From NCBI RefSeq assembly GCF_014698235.1, contig NZ_JACJSP010000005.1:186001-250000 (forward strand): a DNA stretch of 64,000 nt, given 5' to 3'. The first letter of the stretch is position 1. Every line of letters starts with the position of its first letter. The position numbers were made by a program, and so were the translations under genes. This DNA is from Limnothrix sp. FACHB-406 (GTDB lineage Bacteria > Cyanobacteriota > Cyanobacteriia > CACIAM-69d). Shown one piece after another: positions 40,462 through 49,849 of the stretch. Under the pieces are notes generated by a model that worked only from the letters and a program-made list of their open reading frames with translations, was not told the DNA's origin and ran no database searches.

Positions 40462-42477
40462 CTTTTGGAACTCCCAAGGCTTCCGAAAATCTTCCGCCGG
40501 CACGCCTTGCAGCGCCTTCAGCATAAACTCCCGCCAGATGGGAGCCACATAGCTGCCCCCCGTGGCCCCATAGCCGATCGGGCGGTAATTGTCATTCCCC
40601 GCCCAAACCGCCACCGACAGTTGCGGCACATAGCCCACAAACCAAATATCCCGCTCTGAGTCCGTTGTGCCCGTTTTGCCCGCCGCTGGCCGGCCAATAT
40701 TGGCCGTCTTAGCCGTGCCGTTGGTAATCACCCCCCGCAGCGTATCCGTGAGGGTTGCCGTCGCCCAAGGATCCAGCACCAGTTGCGGCCGGGGCGTGTT
40801 GTCTAAGAGCACTTTCCCGCTGCTGTCGGTCACCTGCACAATAAACGTGGTGTCCGAATGCCAGCCATTATTGGCAAACGTGGCATAGGCTCCCGCCATT
40901 TCCAACGGGGTCACGTCCTCCGACCCCAACGGCAAGGACAGCACCGGCTCCAGCGGGCTTTGGAAACCCAACAGCCGACAGGTTTCAATCACCTTGTTCA
41001 GCCCCACCTCCTGGCCCAGGCGCACCACGGGAATATTCAACGAAATTTCCAAGGCCCGCCGAATCGAAACCGAGCCGGAAAAGCCGCCCCCGTAGTTTTT
41101 GGGTCGATACATCACGCCCCCATCGTTGTAGCTGACGGGTGTGTCATTCACGGCGGAGTTGGGCGTGTAACGGCCGGTGGCAAAGGCCGCGTAATACACA
41201 AAAGGTTTGAAGGCAGATCCCGGCTGGCGCATGGCCTGAATGGCCCGGTTGAACTGGCTCTTGCGATAGTCCACGCCGCCCACCATGGCCTTCACGAAGT
41301 GGGTGCGCGGATCCACCGCCACCAGGGCCACTTGATCCGCTCGCAACCCGCGCGATCGCATCCGGGCGTGGGCAGCGCTGACGGTGGCCTCAGCCATGGT
41401 CTGAAAATCAAAGTCCACGGTAGTTTGGATCCGCATCCCCCCCTTGAACAGATCTTCGCGCCGGAAGCGTTTCTTCAGCTCTTGGGTCACCGCCTCGGTC
41501 ACGTAGGGCAGCTTACTGGACTGGAAGGAAGTGCTTTTACCTAAATTCAGCGGTTGATTGCGGGCGGCCAACTCCTCGGCGGGCGTGATCCAACCCAAGT
41601 CCAGCATTCGCCCCAGTACGATCGCCTGGCGTTGCTTCGCTCGCTCGAAGTTCAGAAACGGACTGTAATCTTCGGGAGCTTGGATCAGGCCCGCCAGCAT
41701 GGCGCTCTCGGCCAGGTTCAAATCGGCGGCCGCCTTGCCAAAGTAGCTGCGGGAGGCGGTTTCAATGCCGTAGTTATTGTGGCCCCAATAGACTTGATTG
41801 AGATATAGCTCTAGAATTTCGTCCTTTTTCAGGATTTGTTCCAAGCGCAGCGACAAAACCGCCTCGGCCACCTTTCGGCTAATTCGGCGCTGGGGTGACA
41901 GAAACAAGTTTTTGACCAACTGCATGGTCAGGGTGGAGCCACCTTCAGAGGTGCGCCCTCGCTCCAGGTTGGTGACCAGGGCCCGCATGATGCTGCCGGG
42001 GTTGATGCCAGGGTGCTGATAGAAGCTGCTGTCTTCGATCGCGATGACGGCTCGCTTGAGGTGGGGCGAGATTTGATTTAGGGGGACCACGACCCGGTTG
42101 GCTTCGTCGTGCAAGCTGGCCAGCACACGCCCTTTGATGTCGTAGATATAGCTGGTTTCGCTGGGAGTGTAGGTTTGCAGAATCCGCACGTCCGGTAGGT
42201 TGCGGAAGCTAACGGCCAAGCCCACCAAGGCTCCGGCCACGGCGGCGCTGCCCAGCATGGTGACGGTCAACAGGGTGCCGCCGGTAATTTGCCCCGCTCC
42301 AACGACCAAACGCCACAGGCCCGGGCTGGGAGGCTCGATCGGGGGAGATGGGGCGGGTGTTGATCGGGGCAAGGGGCGAACTCCCGATCGGGGACGACGG
42401 GGAGAAGGCTTGTGTGAAACGTTGGAAGACACAGGCGAAAGCAGGCTCCTAACCGATCGCGATCGATGGAATTGCAC
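40456..42477 (-). CDS. Class A penicillin-binding protein (PBP1A-type)
   Basis: The 673-residue bifunctional peptidoglycan synthase has a basic Pro/Ser cytoplasmic tail (1-50), one membrane helix (about 62-90), a GT51 transglycosylase domain (EDSSFYQHPG with catalytic Glu148, then GGSTLTMQLVKNLFL), and a transpeptidase domain with SxxK Ser421 in PGSAFKPF, SLN, and KTGTT near residue 594. It polymerises and cross-links glycan strands at the plasma membrane. It ends in a repeat-rich region and has no close same-strand neighbour. Confidence 0.96.
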   Translation of the reverse strand: MQFHRSRSVRSLLSPVSSNVSHKPSPRRPRSGVRPLPRSTPAPSPPIEPPSPGLWRLVVGAGQITGGTLLTVTMLGSAAVAGALVGLAVSFRNLPDVRILQTYTPSETSYIYDIKGRVLASLHDEANRVVVPLNQISPHLKRAVIAIEDSSFYQHPGINPGSIMRALVTNLERGRTSEGGSTLTMQLVKNLFLSPQRRISRKVAEAVLSLRLEQILKKDEILELYLNQVYWGHNNYGIETASRSYFGKAAADLNLAESAMLAGLIQAPEDYSPFLNFERAKQRQAIVLGRMLDLGWITPAEELAARNQPLNLGKSTSFQSSKLPYVTEAVTQELKKRFRREDLFKGGMRIQTTVDFDFQTMAEATVSAAHARMRSRGLRADQVALVAVDPRTHFVKAMVGGVDYRKSQFNRAIQAMRQPGSAFKPFVYYAAFATGRYTPNSAVNDTPVSYNDGGVMYRPKNYGGGFSGSVSIRRALEISLNIPVVRLGQEVGLNKVIETCRLLGFQSPLEPVLSLPLGSEDVTPLEMAGAYATFANNGWHSDTTFIVQVTDSSGKVLLDNTPRPQLVLDPWATATLTDTLRGVITNGTAKTANIGRPAAGKTGTTDSERDIWFVGYVPQLSVAVWAGNDNYRPIGYGATGGSYVAPIWREFMLKALQGVPAEDFRKPWEFQKP

Positions 42478-42546
42478 CGTATCCTAGCATTTGAATTTGT
42501 GGGTCAAGTTTAAGATCTCAGCCCTGCGGGGCCAGGAGCGCGATCG

Positions 42547-42915
42547 GTGACGATTCAGGAATTGGGTTTGCTGTTGGGGTCAATTGTGGCCAGCGTGGTG
42601 GGGCAATTTTTGCTAAAAGCGGGGGCCCTGCGCTTGGGCAAAGTGACCGGCGACAACTGGCTCAGTCACTTGCTGTCCATGGTCACCACCTGGGAACTGG
42701 TGGCAGGGCTGACGGCCTACGGCCTCGGGGCGATCGCCTATATCCTGCTGTTGACCCGGGTTAAGCTCAGCATTGCCGCCCCTTCCGTTTCCCTGATCTA
42801 CGTGTTCACGGTGCTGATTGGGGTGGTGGCTTTTGGGGAATCCCTCCCGATCGCTCGGCTCGTCGGCGTTGGACTGATTATGACCGGGGTGGTTTTGGTG
42901 GCCTCTCAGTCCTAG
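42547..42915 (+). CDS. Small multidrug resistance/EamA-like membrane protein
   Basis: The 122-residue protein has four hydrophobic helices, with GQFLLKAGALRLGKV near the start and SIAAPSVSLIYVFTVLIGVVAFGE then LVGVGLIMTGVVLV at the end, the pattern of four-helix SMR or half-size EamA transporters that act as dimers. The substrate is unknown. Start GTG 42547. Its last four bases overlap the end of the convergent large membrane protein gene. Confidence 0.82.
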   Translation: MTIQELGLLLGSIVASVVGQFLLKAGALRLGKVTGDNWLSHLLSMVTTWELVAGLTAYGLGAIAYILLLTRVKLSIAAPSVSLIYVFTVLIGVVAFGESLPIARLVGVGLIMTGVVLVASQS

Positions 42916-44960
42916 GGAACAGCTTGAGCCTTTTGGGTTTTGGATCCTGGGGTCTCGACGGCTCCCCGACCCGGCCACCAAAACTGATTGGGCAAGCGAT
43001 AGGCCCGCGCCTGATTGGTATCAAAGGCCCAAGCACTCAACTCCGTTGGCTCCGCTGGCAATTCCTCCGGCGTGAAAGCCGCTTGCCAACCCGAAACCCG
43101 AAAATCAGCCCCAAGCTTGCGGGCCACATCTGGCCGCGATTCCGTTACCCAAGCGAGGGCGATCGGGCGATCGACCTGGGTTTTGGGATCCCGCGCCGCC
43201 AGAATCACCACATCAGCCGATCGCCCCGATCGCTGCAAAATCGCCCACCCCTTCGCCACCCAATGGGGCGATTCAGGATGACTCAAGGGGCGTTGTCGAT
43301 CCTTTAACACCACCTTCGATTCCCAAGTCCAGCTATCCCACTGTCCTTCAGCCGCACCCGCCAAATCCCGAGAGCCAAACGCTGCCAAATTGGGTGTTTC
43401 GATCAGGGGAGGATTAATCACCCCCAAATCATTCAGCGGTCGCAAATATTGCCTCAACAATTGCAGATCCGGGTGAATCTGCTGCAAACCAAATGAATCA
43501 TAAACAACGGGAAATAAAGTGATACAGGCTTTACCCAACCGTAATTGTCGATTCAAGATTTGCATTCCTCCCAAACCCGCGCGGTAGCTGTTAGATTCCA
43601 AAATTAGCCACACCCCCAATAGAAAAGCAGCTCCCCAAGAGAACCAGCGCCAAAGTTGGTTGATTTTTAGGCCGTTGAAACCAGCTCTAGAACTCGTTCT
43701 GGAAGCGATTGTTGAATCGGCTTCAGCAGCAATCCCTTGCGCAGGTCTCAGAGCATATAAATTGCTTCGACCCAGGCTAGTGACAATCAGTCCAGTAATA
43801 GCAACCCACAAATAATTAGAAACCGTAATATAGCGCGGAGAAAACGCCTGCTCAATCCCAAAGCCCACTCGCCCCAATGACGTAATGGTTCCACTCAGAA
43901 GGCTATAGCTGCCCAAAGACAGCCAAGGGATCATGGCCATCAAAGTACTGTGGAAATTTGGGCGATCGCCTGATTTCTGAAATTGTTGCCAAGCACTCCA
44001 AGCGTAAACAGCCACACCCCCCACAAAAGCGATCAGCGCAAAGGCTCCCAAGACCTGAGCCAATTGCTGATCAGAAAAGCTCAAGGGCGCACCCAGAAAA
44101 CCCAAAAAATATTGCACGAGCTTGAATGGATCTTCTAAGCCCGACAACAAACTTGGTGAATCAGGTGGTTTCACATAGCCATGAAAATAAAAAATCAACG
44201 TCCCAGAAAAGCAGGCCAGCCAACCCAAAAGAAAAGCCCATGCCTTGCGATTAGGTTGTTGCCAAATTCTAAAACCGATCGGGATTAGGGAAATTAACCA
44301 AAAGGTCATGCCATTGGCAAATGTGAAGGTGGCAAACCAAGCCAAACTCACCATGGTCAGGAAAATTTGCCATTGGGGTTGATCTCCCCGCATCAACAGC
44401 AACATGCCCACCAAGCAAGCAGGTGTCACAAACATGATGTATTGCAGACCCCACAGCAGATTTTCATACTGCAATGGACTACAAAGAATTGTGGCAGTTA
44501 CGGCGGCGGCAACAGCAACTAGACTCGGTTCGTTAGGAATTGAAAATCTGAGCAGGCGATGAATACCCAACAGAATGAGTAATAGAAGCGTGATCGTTAG
44601 GCCCACTTCGTAAGCAGCGTTCCAGTGAGTTAATTCTGCTAACCCAACAAGTATTAGGCGTGGGAAAAATTTGCGACTTTCATTGTGTTGAGCAAACAAA
44701 CTTTCAAGCGTTATGTTCCCATGCTTCCAAGCATGAAAATAAACTCCGATCATCCAACCATCAAAAAAGGGAATATTAACGACATATTTGGCTAGCCAAT
44801 GCAGCAGCAGTGCAACGGGTACACCAGCCATTCCATAAATCAAGAGGTTGGCTGAAGAAATTCCCATGAAGTGGGCTTGATTGACCCGGTTTTGCAAAAT
44901 CGAAAAATATTGAAGGCGTTTTTTGAGAGCAATTAACCAAGAATTTAGGGTGGTCAACAT
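42912..44960 (-). CDS. Large multi-spanning membrane protein, possible glycan enzyme
   Basis: The 682-residue protein has about ten to twelve membrane helices over residues 38-450, then a soluble C-terminal domain of about 200 residues (from LILESNSYRAGLGGMQ to the end). An early FFDGWMIGVYFHAWKHGNI and HNESRKFFPRL lie between helices, a layout like membrane glycosyltransferases of the GT-C type, but I see no secure catalytic signature. Start ATG 44960; ATG 44867 is an alternative. The gene is locally lower in G+C than most neighbours. Confidence 0.72.
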   Translation of the reverse strand: MLTTLNSWLIALKKRLQYFSILQNRVNQAHFMGISSANLLIYGMAGVPVALLLHWLAKYVVNIPFFDGWMIGVYFHAWKHGNITLESLFAQHNESRKFFPRLILVGLAELTHWNAAYEVGLTITLLLLILLGIHRLLRFSIPNEPSLVAVAAAVTATILCSPLQYENLLWGLQYIMFVTPACLVGMLLLMRGDQPQWQIFLTMVSLAWFATFTFANGMTFWLISLIPIGFRIWQQPNRKAWAFLLGWLACFSGTLIFYFHGYVKPPDSPSLLSGLEDPFKLVQYFLGFLGAPLSFSDQQLAQVLGAFALIAFVGGVAVYAWSAWQQFQKSGDRPNFHSTLMAMIPWLSLGSYSLLSGTITSLGRVGFGIEQAFSPRYITVSNYLWVAITGLIVTSLGRSNLYALRPAQGIAAEADSTIASRTSSRAGFNGLKINQLWRWFSWGAAFLLGVWLILESNSYRAGLGGMQILNRQLRLGKACITLFPVVYDSFGLQQIHPDLQLLRQYLRPLNDLGVINPPLIETPNLAAFGSRDLAGAAEGQWDSWTWESKVVLKDRQRPLSHPESPHWVAKGWAILQRSGRSADVVILAARDPKTQVDRPIALAWVTESRPDVARKLGADFRVSGWQAAFTPEELPAEPTELSAWAFDTNQARAYRLPNQFWWPGRGAVETPGSKTQKAQAVP

Positions 44961-46264
44961 TGATTCTTGAGCTGAGTTACTGAGTCTCAGAGTTGTCTAA
45001 TTTTTAGAGAAGGTTTGAACAGTGTCAGATATGAATTTTTGAACCATAGGCACAACAAAGCCAGGGATCTACATCCCTTGTCTGAGTTAGTTACTTGCGC
45101 AATTACGGGCTTAGGATTAGCCGTTTAGACATTTCCTAAGTCCGTGAGTTCCCGTCACTGTAGCGCGAGTTCTGTCCCTTCACCGATCGCAACTCGAAAA
45201 AAAAACGCCACCGAGTCAAACTCGATGGCGATTTGCTTCCCTGGGTCAAGCCATGGATCCCGAAAAAGCGGGTGAATGTGCCTAAAATTTCACTCCGATT
45301 TTCTGGGTCTTAATGGCTTTGAATGCAATCAGAACGCTGACTGAGCCATGATCTAGTAGGAACTGAGACCCCTTGAATGGAGCACCCGATCGCCCTGTTA
45401 TGCACCCTGACGGTCAACAATTGAGGGTCGATCAAGGTCGATCGCGGGGCCAGTTCCTCAGATGGCAGACAAAGTGAGATGCGGTAGATGCACGATGCAC
45501 CCCGATTGAGAGGCAGAATCAGAGCTTGCGATCGCCTGAGTGATCGATCGCAATTAATGGAGGAGTCGGGCCTGCATTCACGGTTCGATCGGGCAGGCCA
45601 ACTCCAGGCAGATACAGCTTGGCAGATGCAGAAGAAGGGAATGAACCCGAACTTTGGCGGAGACTGTGTAGATGCAAAAGTCGCCTGAGCGAACCTGATG
45701 AGTGGGAGAGCCTTGGCGACCATCGTGCTCAACGGCTCATTTGCGGAGGCTGGTTGAGGACGCAGAACCTTATGAACCCAAGATTTTGAACTCAAGAACT
45801 GGCCGGCTAAACCGCAATTCCGCAAGGGCGTTGCTGACGATGACCCCACACTTCAACTCAAAACGCCCACCCCTTTTGGGGAATGGCAACGGCGTTGAGG
45901 CAATTGACCCTAAACCCTCATTCAGCAACTTCCCAAGGAATTTGCAAGAAGTTTGAGTTAGTGTTTTGCCTTGGGTTTGAGTATAGCAACTTTTTTCCGA
46001 GAATTTACGGAGATTACTCAATTTTTTTGAGAAGCCCCGGCAAAGCCTGCTGCTTTTCTCCGTACAGATTCTGGGGGCGATCGCACAGTCTAAGGCGCAA
46101 AAATTGTTACCGGTCAATCTTTTCGGGCTTTTAGCTGTGCGATTCAGCATTCATCACTCATTTCTTGGCGAACGATGCATGTATTAAAAATTACTTCAAA
46201 AACCGTTACAAATTTCACACCCCATGAACGGGATGAGCGGGATGATCTGCCCGCCCTGGCATCC
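44961..46264. other. 1.3-kb spacer, possibly with an unrecognised minus-strand RNA
   Basis: No convincing protein gene was found; the minus-strand frame 45310-45849 lacks a good product, domain or ribosome-binding site. A strong minus-strand terminator at 45197-45230 implies that a transcript from the right ends here. AGGGAT/ATCCCT also forms a short hairpin at 45063-45078. I did not recognise tmRNA, RNase P RNA, SRP RNA or 6S RNA. Confidence 0.4.
45197..45230 (-). terminator. Intrinsic terminator on the minus strand
   Basis: CGCCACCGAG (45206-45215) pairs with CTCGATGGCG (45221-45230) with one mismatch and a five-base loop. Nine consecutive A precede it on the plus strand, which is a T9 tail on the minus strand. 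The nearest upstream minus-strand gene ends 1 kb away at 46265. Confidence 0.8.
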
Positions 46265-46762
46265 TTACCATCCCCAAGTGCCGGGCGATCCTTTGAAGGG
46301 GCCAACAATCTCAGAGGTGATCCAGCCGCCATAAAAATCACCGGGCTGGGCCTGCACCTGCTCGCCATCCACATAACAGGCATCCACATAGCTGGGGTAA
46401 ATCGCCACGTAGTTTTGGATCTCGGCAAAGGCGGGAGTCGGCGCGGGATAGAACCAAGCAGCGGCCTCGGCCCGGCGATCGCCCACTTGAATGCTGTAGT
46501 ACCGGGCGGCCCCTTTCCACTCGCAAAAGGTCGATCGGGCAATTAGCTCAAAATATTCCTGCCGCAAATCCTCTGGGGGAATGTAATAAACCGGCGGGTG
46601 GCTGGTTTCCAAAACCCGTTTCGCTTGGTGGGTTTCGGCAATCACCACACCATTGAACTCCACCCGAATTTGCTTACCCGAGTCTTCCAAGCGCGGCGGC
46701 CGGGGATAGTCCCACACGGATTCTTGGCCAGGGCCGGGAACCATTCGATCGGGATGTGCCAT
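46265..46762 (-). CDS. DUF427-domain protein
   Basis: The 165-residue protein contains IRVEFNGVVIAETHQAKRVLETSHPPVYYIPPEDL, then STFCEWKGAARYYSIQVGDR and AAAWFYPAPTPAFAEIQNYVAIYP, the conserved order of DUF427 proteins. These are small beta-rich proteins widespread in bacteria; biochemical role not established. The start is ATG 46762; a GTG at 46765 immediately precedes it. The gene is isolated, with a 1.3-kb empty stretch downstream. Confidence 0.92.
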   Translation of the reverse strand: MAHPDRMVPGPGQESVWDYPRPPRLEDSGKQIRVEFNGVVIAETHQAKRVLETSHPPVYYIPPEDLRQEYFELIARSTFCEWKGAARYYSIQVGDRRAEAAAWFYPAPTPAFAEIQNYVAIYPSYVDACYVDGEQVQAQPGDFYGGWITSEIVGPFKGSPGTWGW

Positions 46763-47019
46763 CACTCAAAACCCCAGTTGAATCGTTTTGTTGAATTTTG
46801 CCGCTGAATCCTTTGAAAGTCACTGGGAATGGCCTGAGTGCAACCACCCCCAGCCCAAACACTGCTACGACATCGCTTTGCTAGACTGAGAACCGGGGCT
46901 TAACGTTTCTTAAAACCCAAGCCCACAGCAGAAAATTTTCATCGGTTTCCTGGGGCCACCCCCCTTGATCACCCCCTAATTCTGTTTGCTGCCCTTCGCA
47001 CCGTTTGAGGAATCATTAC

Positions 47020-48489
47020 ATGGCTCCAACTTTGCTGCTGTCTCGGGATGTGCCCGAGTTGCGTTACCTGCCCACGGTCGATCGCTTCGATGAAAGCTGG
47101 CGATCGCCCCTTTCGACCTTGCTGGGTTGGGGGCGCGCCGCCGGAGCCGATTTTGTGGAATTTTTCCTGGAGCGCAGCAACTACATCAACTGCCTGGCCG
47201 AAGACGATGCCATCACCAGCATTGCCCCCCGACTGGCCACCGGCGCGGGGGTGCGCGTGTTTCGCGGCCATGCCGACTGCTACGTCAGCACCAATGATCT
47301 GACCTTTGCCGGGTTGCGATCGGCCTTGGAAAAAGCCCTGGCCATCCTGGGGTTGAGCCTGCCGGGCCCCAATGCCTACATCCCCGAAGTAAACCTGGAA
47401 CCCCTACGGGACTACGTGGCCACCAAGGGCAAGGATGCTTGGTTGGGCCAATGCAGCTCCATGAAGGAAATGGGCGAGGTGCTGTTGGCGGCCAACGATG
47501 CGCTGGCCAAGCAAGGCAGCCATGTGCAATCGCGGCGATCGAGCTATTTTCGCGACTGGCAAGAAGTGTTGGTGGCCGCCAGCGATGGCGTGTTTGCCCA
47601 TGACATTCGCCTGACCCAATCGGTGGGGTCAAGCTTGCTCTGTGCCGATGGGGCCAATCGATCGTCCATTGGTCAGCGGGCCGGCGATGCCAGCAATCCC
47701 CAATTCCTGCGAGATTGGGACTACGAAACCTTCACCAGTGGCATTGCTGAATCGGCGGGCAAAATGCTCTACGCCGACTATGTGGAGTCGGGTAACTATC
47801 CCGTGGTCATGGCCAATGCCTTTGGCGGCGTGATTTTCCACGAAGCCTGCGGCCACCTGCTGGAAACCACCCAGGTGGAACGCAAAACCACGCCATTTTG
47901 GGACAAGAAAGGCGAAAAAATCGCCCATGAGAATTTGACCGCTTGGGATGAAGGCTTGAGTGACAACGCCTTTGGAACCTTGGATATGGACGATGAAGGA
48001 ATGCCAGTGCAGCGCACCTTGCTGATTGAAAACGGCATTCTGAAAAACTTCATTTCCGATCGCGCGGGCTTTGTGAAAACCGGCCATCCCCGCACCGGCA
48101 GCGGCCGCCGTCAGGGCTACACCTTCGCCGCCGCCTCGCGGATGCGGAATACCTATATTGCACCGGGCGAATTCTCGATCGATCAGTTGTTTGGCTCGAT
48201 CGATCGCGGCATTTATTGCAAGCGGATGGGCGGCGGCAGTGTCGGCCCCACCGGTCAATTTAACTTCGGCGTAGATGAAGCTTACCTGATTGAAAATGGC
48301 CAGCTCACCAAACCGCTGAAGGGCGCAACCTTGATTGGGGAAGCCGTAGAAATCATGCAGAAAATTTCCATGTCTTCCAATGATTTGGCCCTGTCGCCGG
48401 GGTTCTGTGGATCGGTCAGTGGCAGTGTCTATGTCACCGTGGGTCAACCCCACATCAAAGTGGATGCAATTACCGTGGGAGGTCGCTAA
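47020..48489 (+). CDS. tldD: TldD metalloprotease subunit
   Basis: The 489-residue protein has the zinc motif HEACGH (first His at residue 274) and the TldD C-terminus ([28 protein letters not shown]). With PmbA it forms a heterodimer whose closed chamber cleaves peptides, for instance leader peptides of RiPPs or unfolded protein fragments. Start ATG 47020 with GAGG ten bases upstream. pmbA begins three bases after its stop. A third family member lies at 10.4 kb. Confidence 0.95.
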   Translation: MAPTLLLSRDVPELRYLPTVDRFDESWRSPLSTLLGWGRAAGADFVEFFLERSNYINCLAEDDAITSIAPRLATGAGVRVFRGHADCYVSTNDLTFAGLRSALEKALAILGLSLPGPNAYIPEVNLEPLRDYVATKGKDAWLGQCSSMKEMGEVLLAANDALAKQGSHVQSRRSSYFRDWQEVLVAASDGVFAHDIRLTQSVGSSLLCADGANRSSIGQRAGDASNPQFLRDWDYETFTSGIAESAGKMLYADYVESGNYPVVMANAFGGVIFHEACGHLLETTQVERKTTPFWDKKGEKIAHENLTAWDEGLSDNAFGTLDMDDEGMPVQRTLLIENGILKNFISDRAGFVKTGHPRTGSGRRQGYTFAAASRMRNTYIAPGEFSIDQLFGSIDRGIYCKRMGGGSVGPTGQFNFGVDEAYLIENGQLTKPLKGATLIGEAVEIMQKISMSSNDLALSPGFCGSVSGSVYVTVGQPHIKVDAITVGGR

Positions 48490-48492
48490 GTC

Positions 48493-49830
48493 GTGGCAAT
48501 TTCAATTGAACAATTGGCAACGGATGCCCGCGATTTGGCAACCAATTTGGGCATCAAACAATTTGATTTGTACGGATCATCAGTGGATGAAACCAGCGTC
48601 AAAGTGCGCGATGGCGAGCCGGAACAGGTGAAAGCCTCCCAGCGATCGGGCGTGACCGTGCGGGTTTGGAACCAAGACGGGCGCGTGGGCATCACCTCCA
48701 CCACCGACATCGATCGGGCCGGGCTGGCACTGGCCCTGCGCACCGCCAGCGAGGCCAGCGCCTTTGGAGCCACAGACAATGTGCCGGACTTCAGCCCCGA
48801 AGCCACCCAGCCGATTGATGGCAACACCAGCGACATGGCCCCGCCCGCCCCGATCAACACCCTGATCACGGCCCTGGCCGATGCCGAAAAACGGCTGCTG
48901 GATGCCCACCCGGCGATCACCTCCGTGCCCTACAACGGCCTCTCCCAAAGCGACACGGAACGGTTTTATCTGAACAGCGAAGGGGCCCTGCGGCACGAGG
49001 CCCGCTCGATCGCCTCCATGTACCTCTACGCCAAAACCGAGCAGGAAGGGCGCAAACCCCGCAGCGGCGGCGCATTCCGCATGGCCCGCAGCTTCGATCG
49101 CCTCGACCTAGAAGGCTGCCTGCAAGAGAGCACCGAAAAAACCCTCAGCCACCTGAACTACGACAAAATTCAGTCGGGCAAATATCCGGTGGTCTTTTCG
49201 CCCGAAGCCTTCCTCAGCTTGCTGGGAGCCTTTTCCAATCTGTTCAACGCCCAGAGCATTTTGGATAAGCAAAGCCTCTCGACCCCGGATTCGCTGGGGC
49301 AAACCCTGGCCGCGTCGATCCTGTCGCTGGCGGACGACGAACACCACCCCGGCAACATTGGCGCAAGCTGGTTTGACGGCGAAGGCACCCCCACCCGCCG
49401 CATCCCGCTGATCACCGATGGGCAACTGACCAACTTCCTGCACAGTGCCGGAACCGCCAAACGCCTGGGCGCACAACCCACGGGCCACGCCAACATGGGC
49501 GCAAAAGTGACGGTCAGCCCCGGCTACTGGCACGTGTTCTCGAACCAACCGGGCGACCTGCGCTTGGCCGATGCCGAGCAGGTGATCTTGGTGGACGACG
49601 TGACCGCGCTGCACGCGGGGGTGAATGCCCTGGAGGGATCGTTCTCGCTGCCCTTTGATGGCTGGCTGGTGAAACGGGGCGATCGGGTCAGCATCGAGTC
49701 CGCCACGATCGCGGGCGACATCCACGACCTGCTGAAGTCGATCGTTTGCGTGGAACCGGAAGCCGAAGTGCTCCCCGGCGGCACTTGCCCCCGAATTTGG
49801 GTGGCGGAACTGTCGATTACGGGCGACTAG
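48493..49830 (+). CDS. pmbA: PmbA/TldE partner subunit
   Basis: The 445-residue protein is homologous to TldD in fold but lacks HExxxH, as expected for the regulatory PmbA/TldE subunit. Signatures are QRSGVTVRVWNQDGRVGITSTTD near the front and SSILDKQSL-like and GEGTPTRRIPLITDGQLTNFLH elements in the middle. The start is GTG 48493, three bases after tldD, so translation is coupled. It ends with a conserved PGGTCPRIWVAELSITGD. Confidence 0.93.
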   Translation: MAISIEQLATDARDLATNLGIKQFDLYGSSVDETSVKVRDGEPEQVKASQRSGVTVRVWNQDGRVGITSTTDIDRAGLALALRTASEASAFGATDNVPDFSPEATQPIDGNTSDMAPPAPINTLITALADAEKRLLDAHPAITSVPYNGLSQSDTERFYLNSEGALRHEARSIASMYLYAKTEQEGRKPRSGGAFRMARSFDRLDLEGCLQESTEKTLSHLNYDKIQSGKYPVVFSPEAFLSLLGAFSNLFNAQSILDKQSLSTPDSLGQTLAASILSLADDEHHPGNIGASWFDGEGTPTRRIPLITDGQLTNFLHSAGTAKRLGAQPTGHANMGAKVTVSPGYWHVFSNQPGDLRLADAEQVILVDDVTALHAGVNALEGSFSLPFDGWLVKRGDRVSIESATIAGDIHDLLKSIVCVEPEAEVLPGGTCPRIWVAELSITGD

Positions 49831-49849
49831 CAATACGAGAGGAACCGAT

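Noticed and set aside
45310-45849. Long minus-strand frame in the 1.3-kb spacer
   Set aside because: The product is rich in Ser, Pro, Cys and Arg without a domain or hydrophobic core, and has no ribosome-binding site. It looks like spacer.
46175-46546. Frame opposite the DUF427 gene
   Set aside because: It is a shadow; the DUF427 protein on the other strand explains the region.
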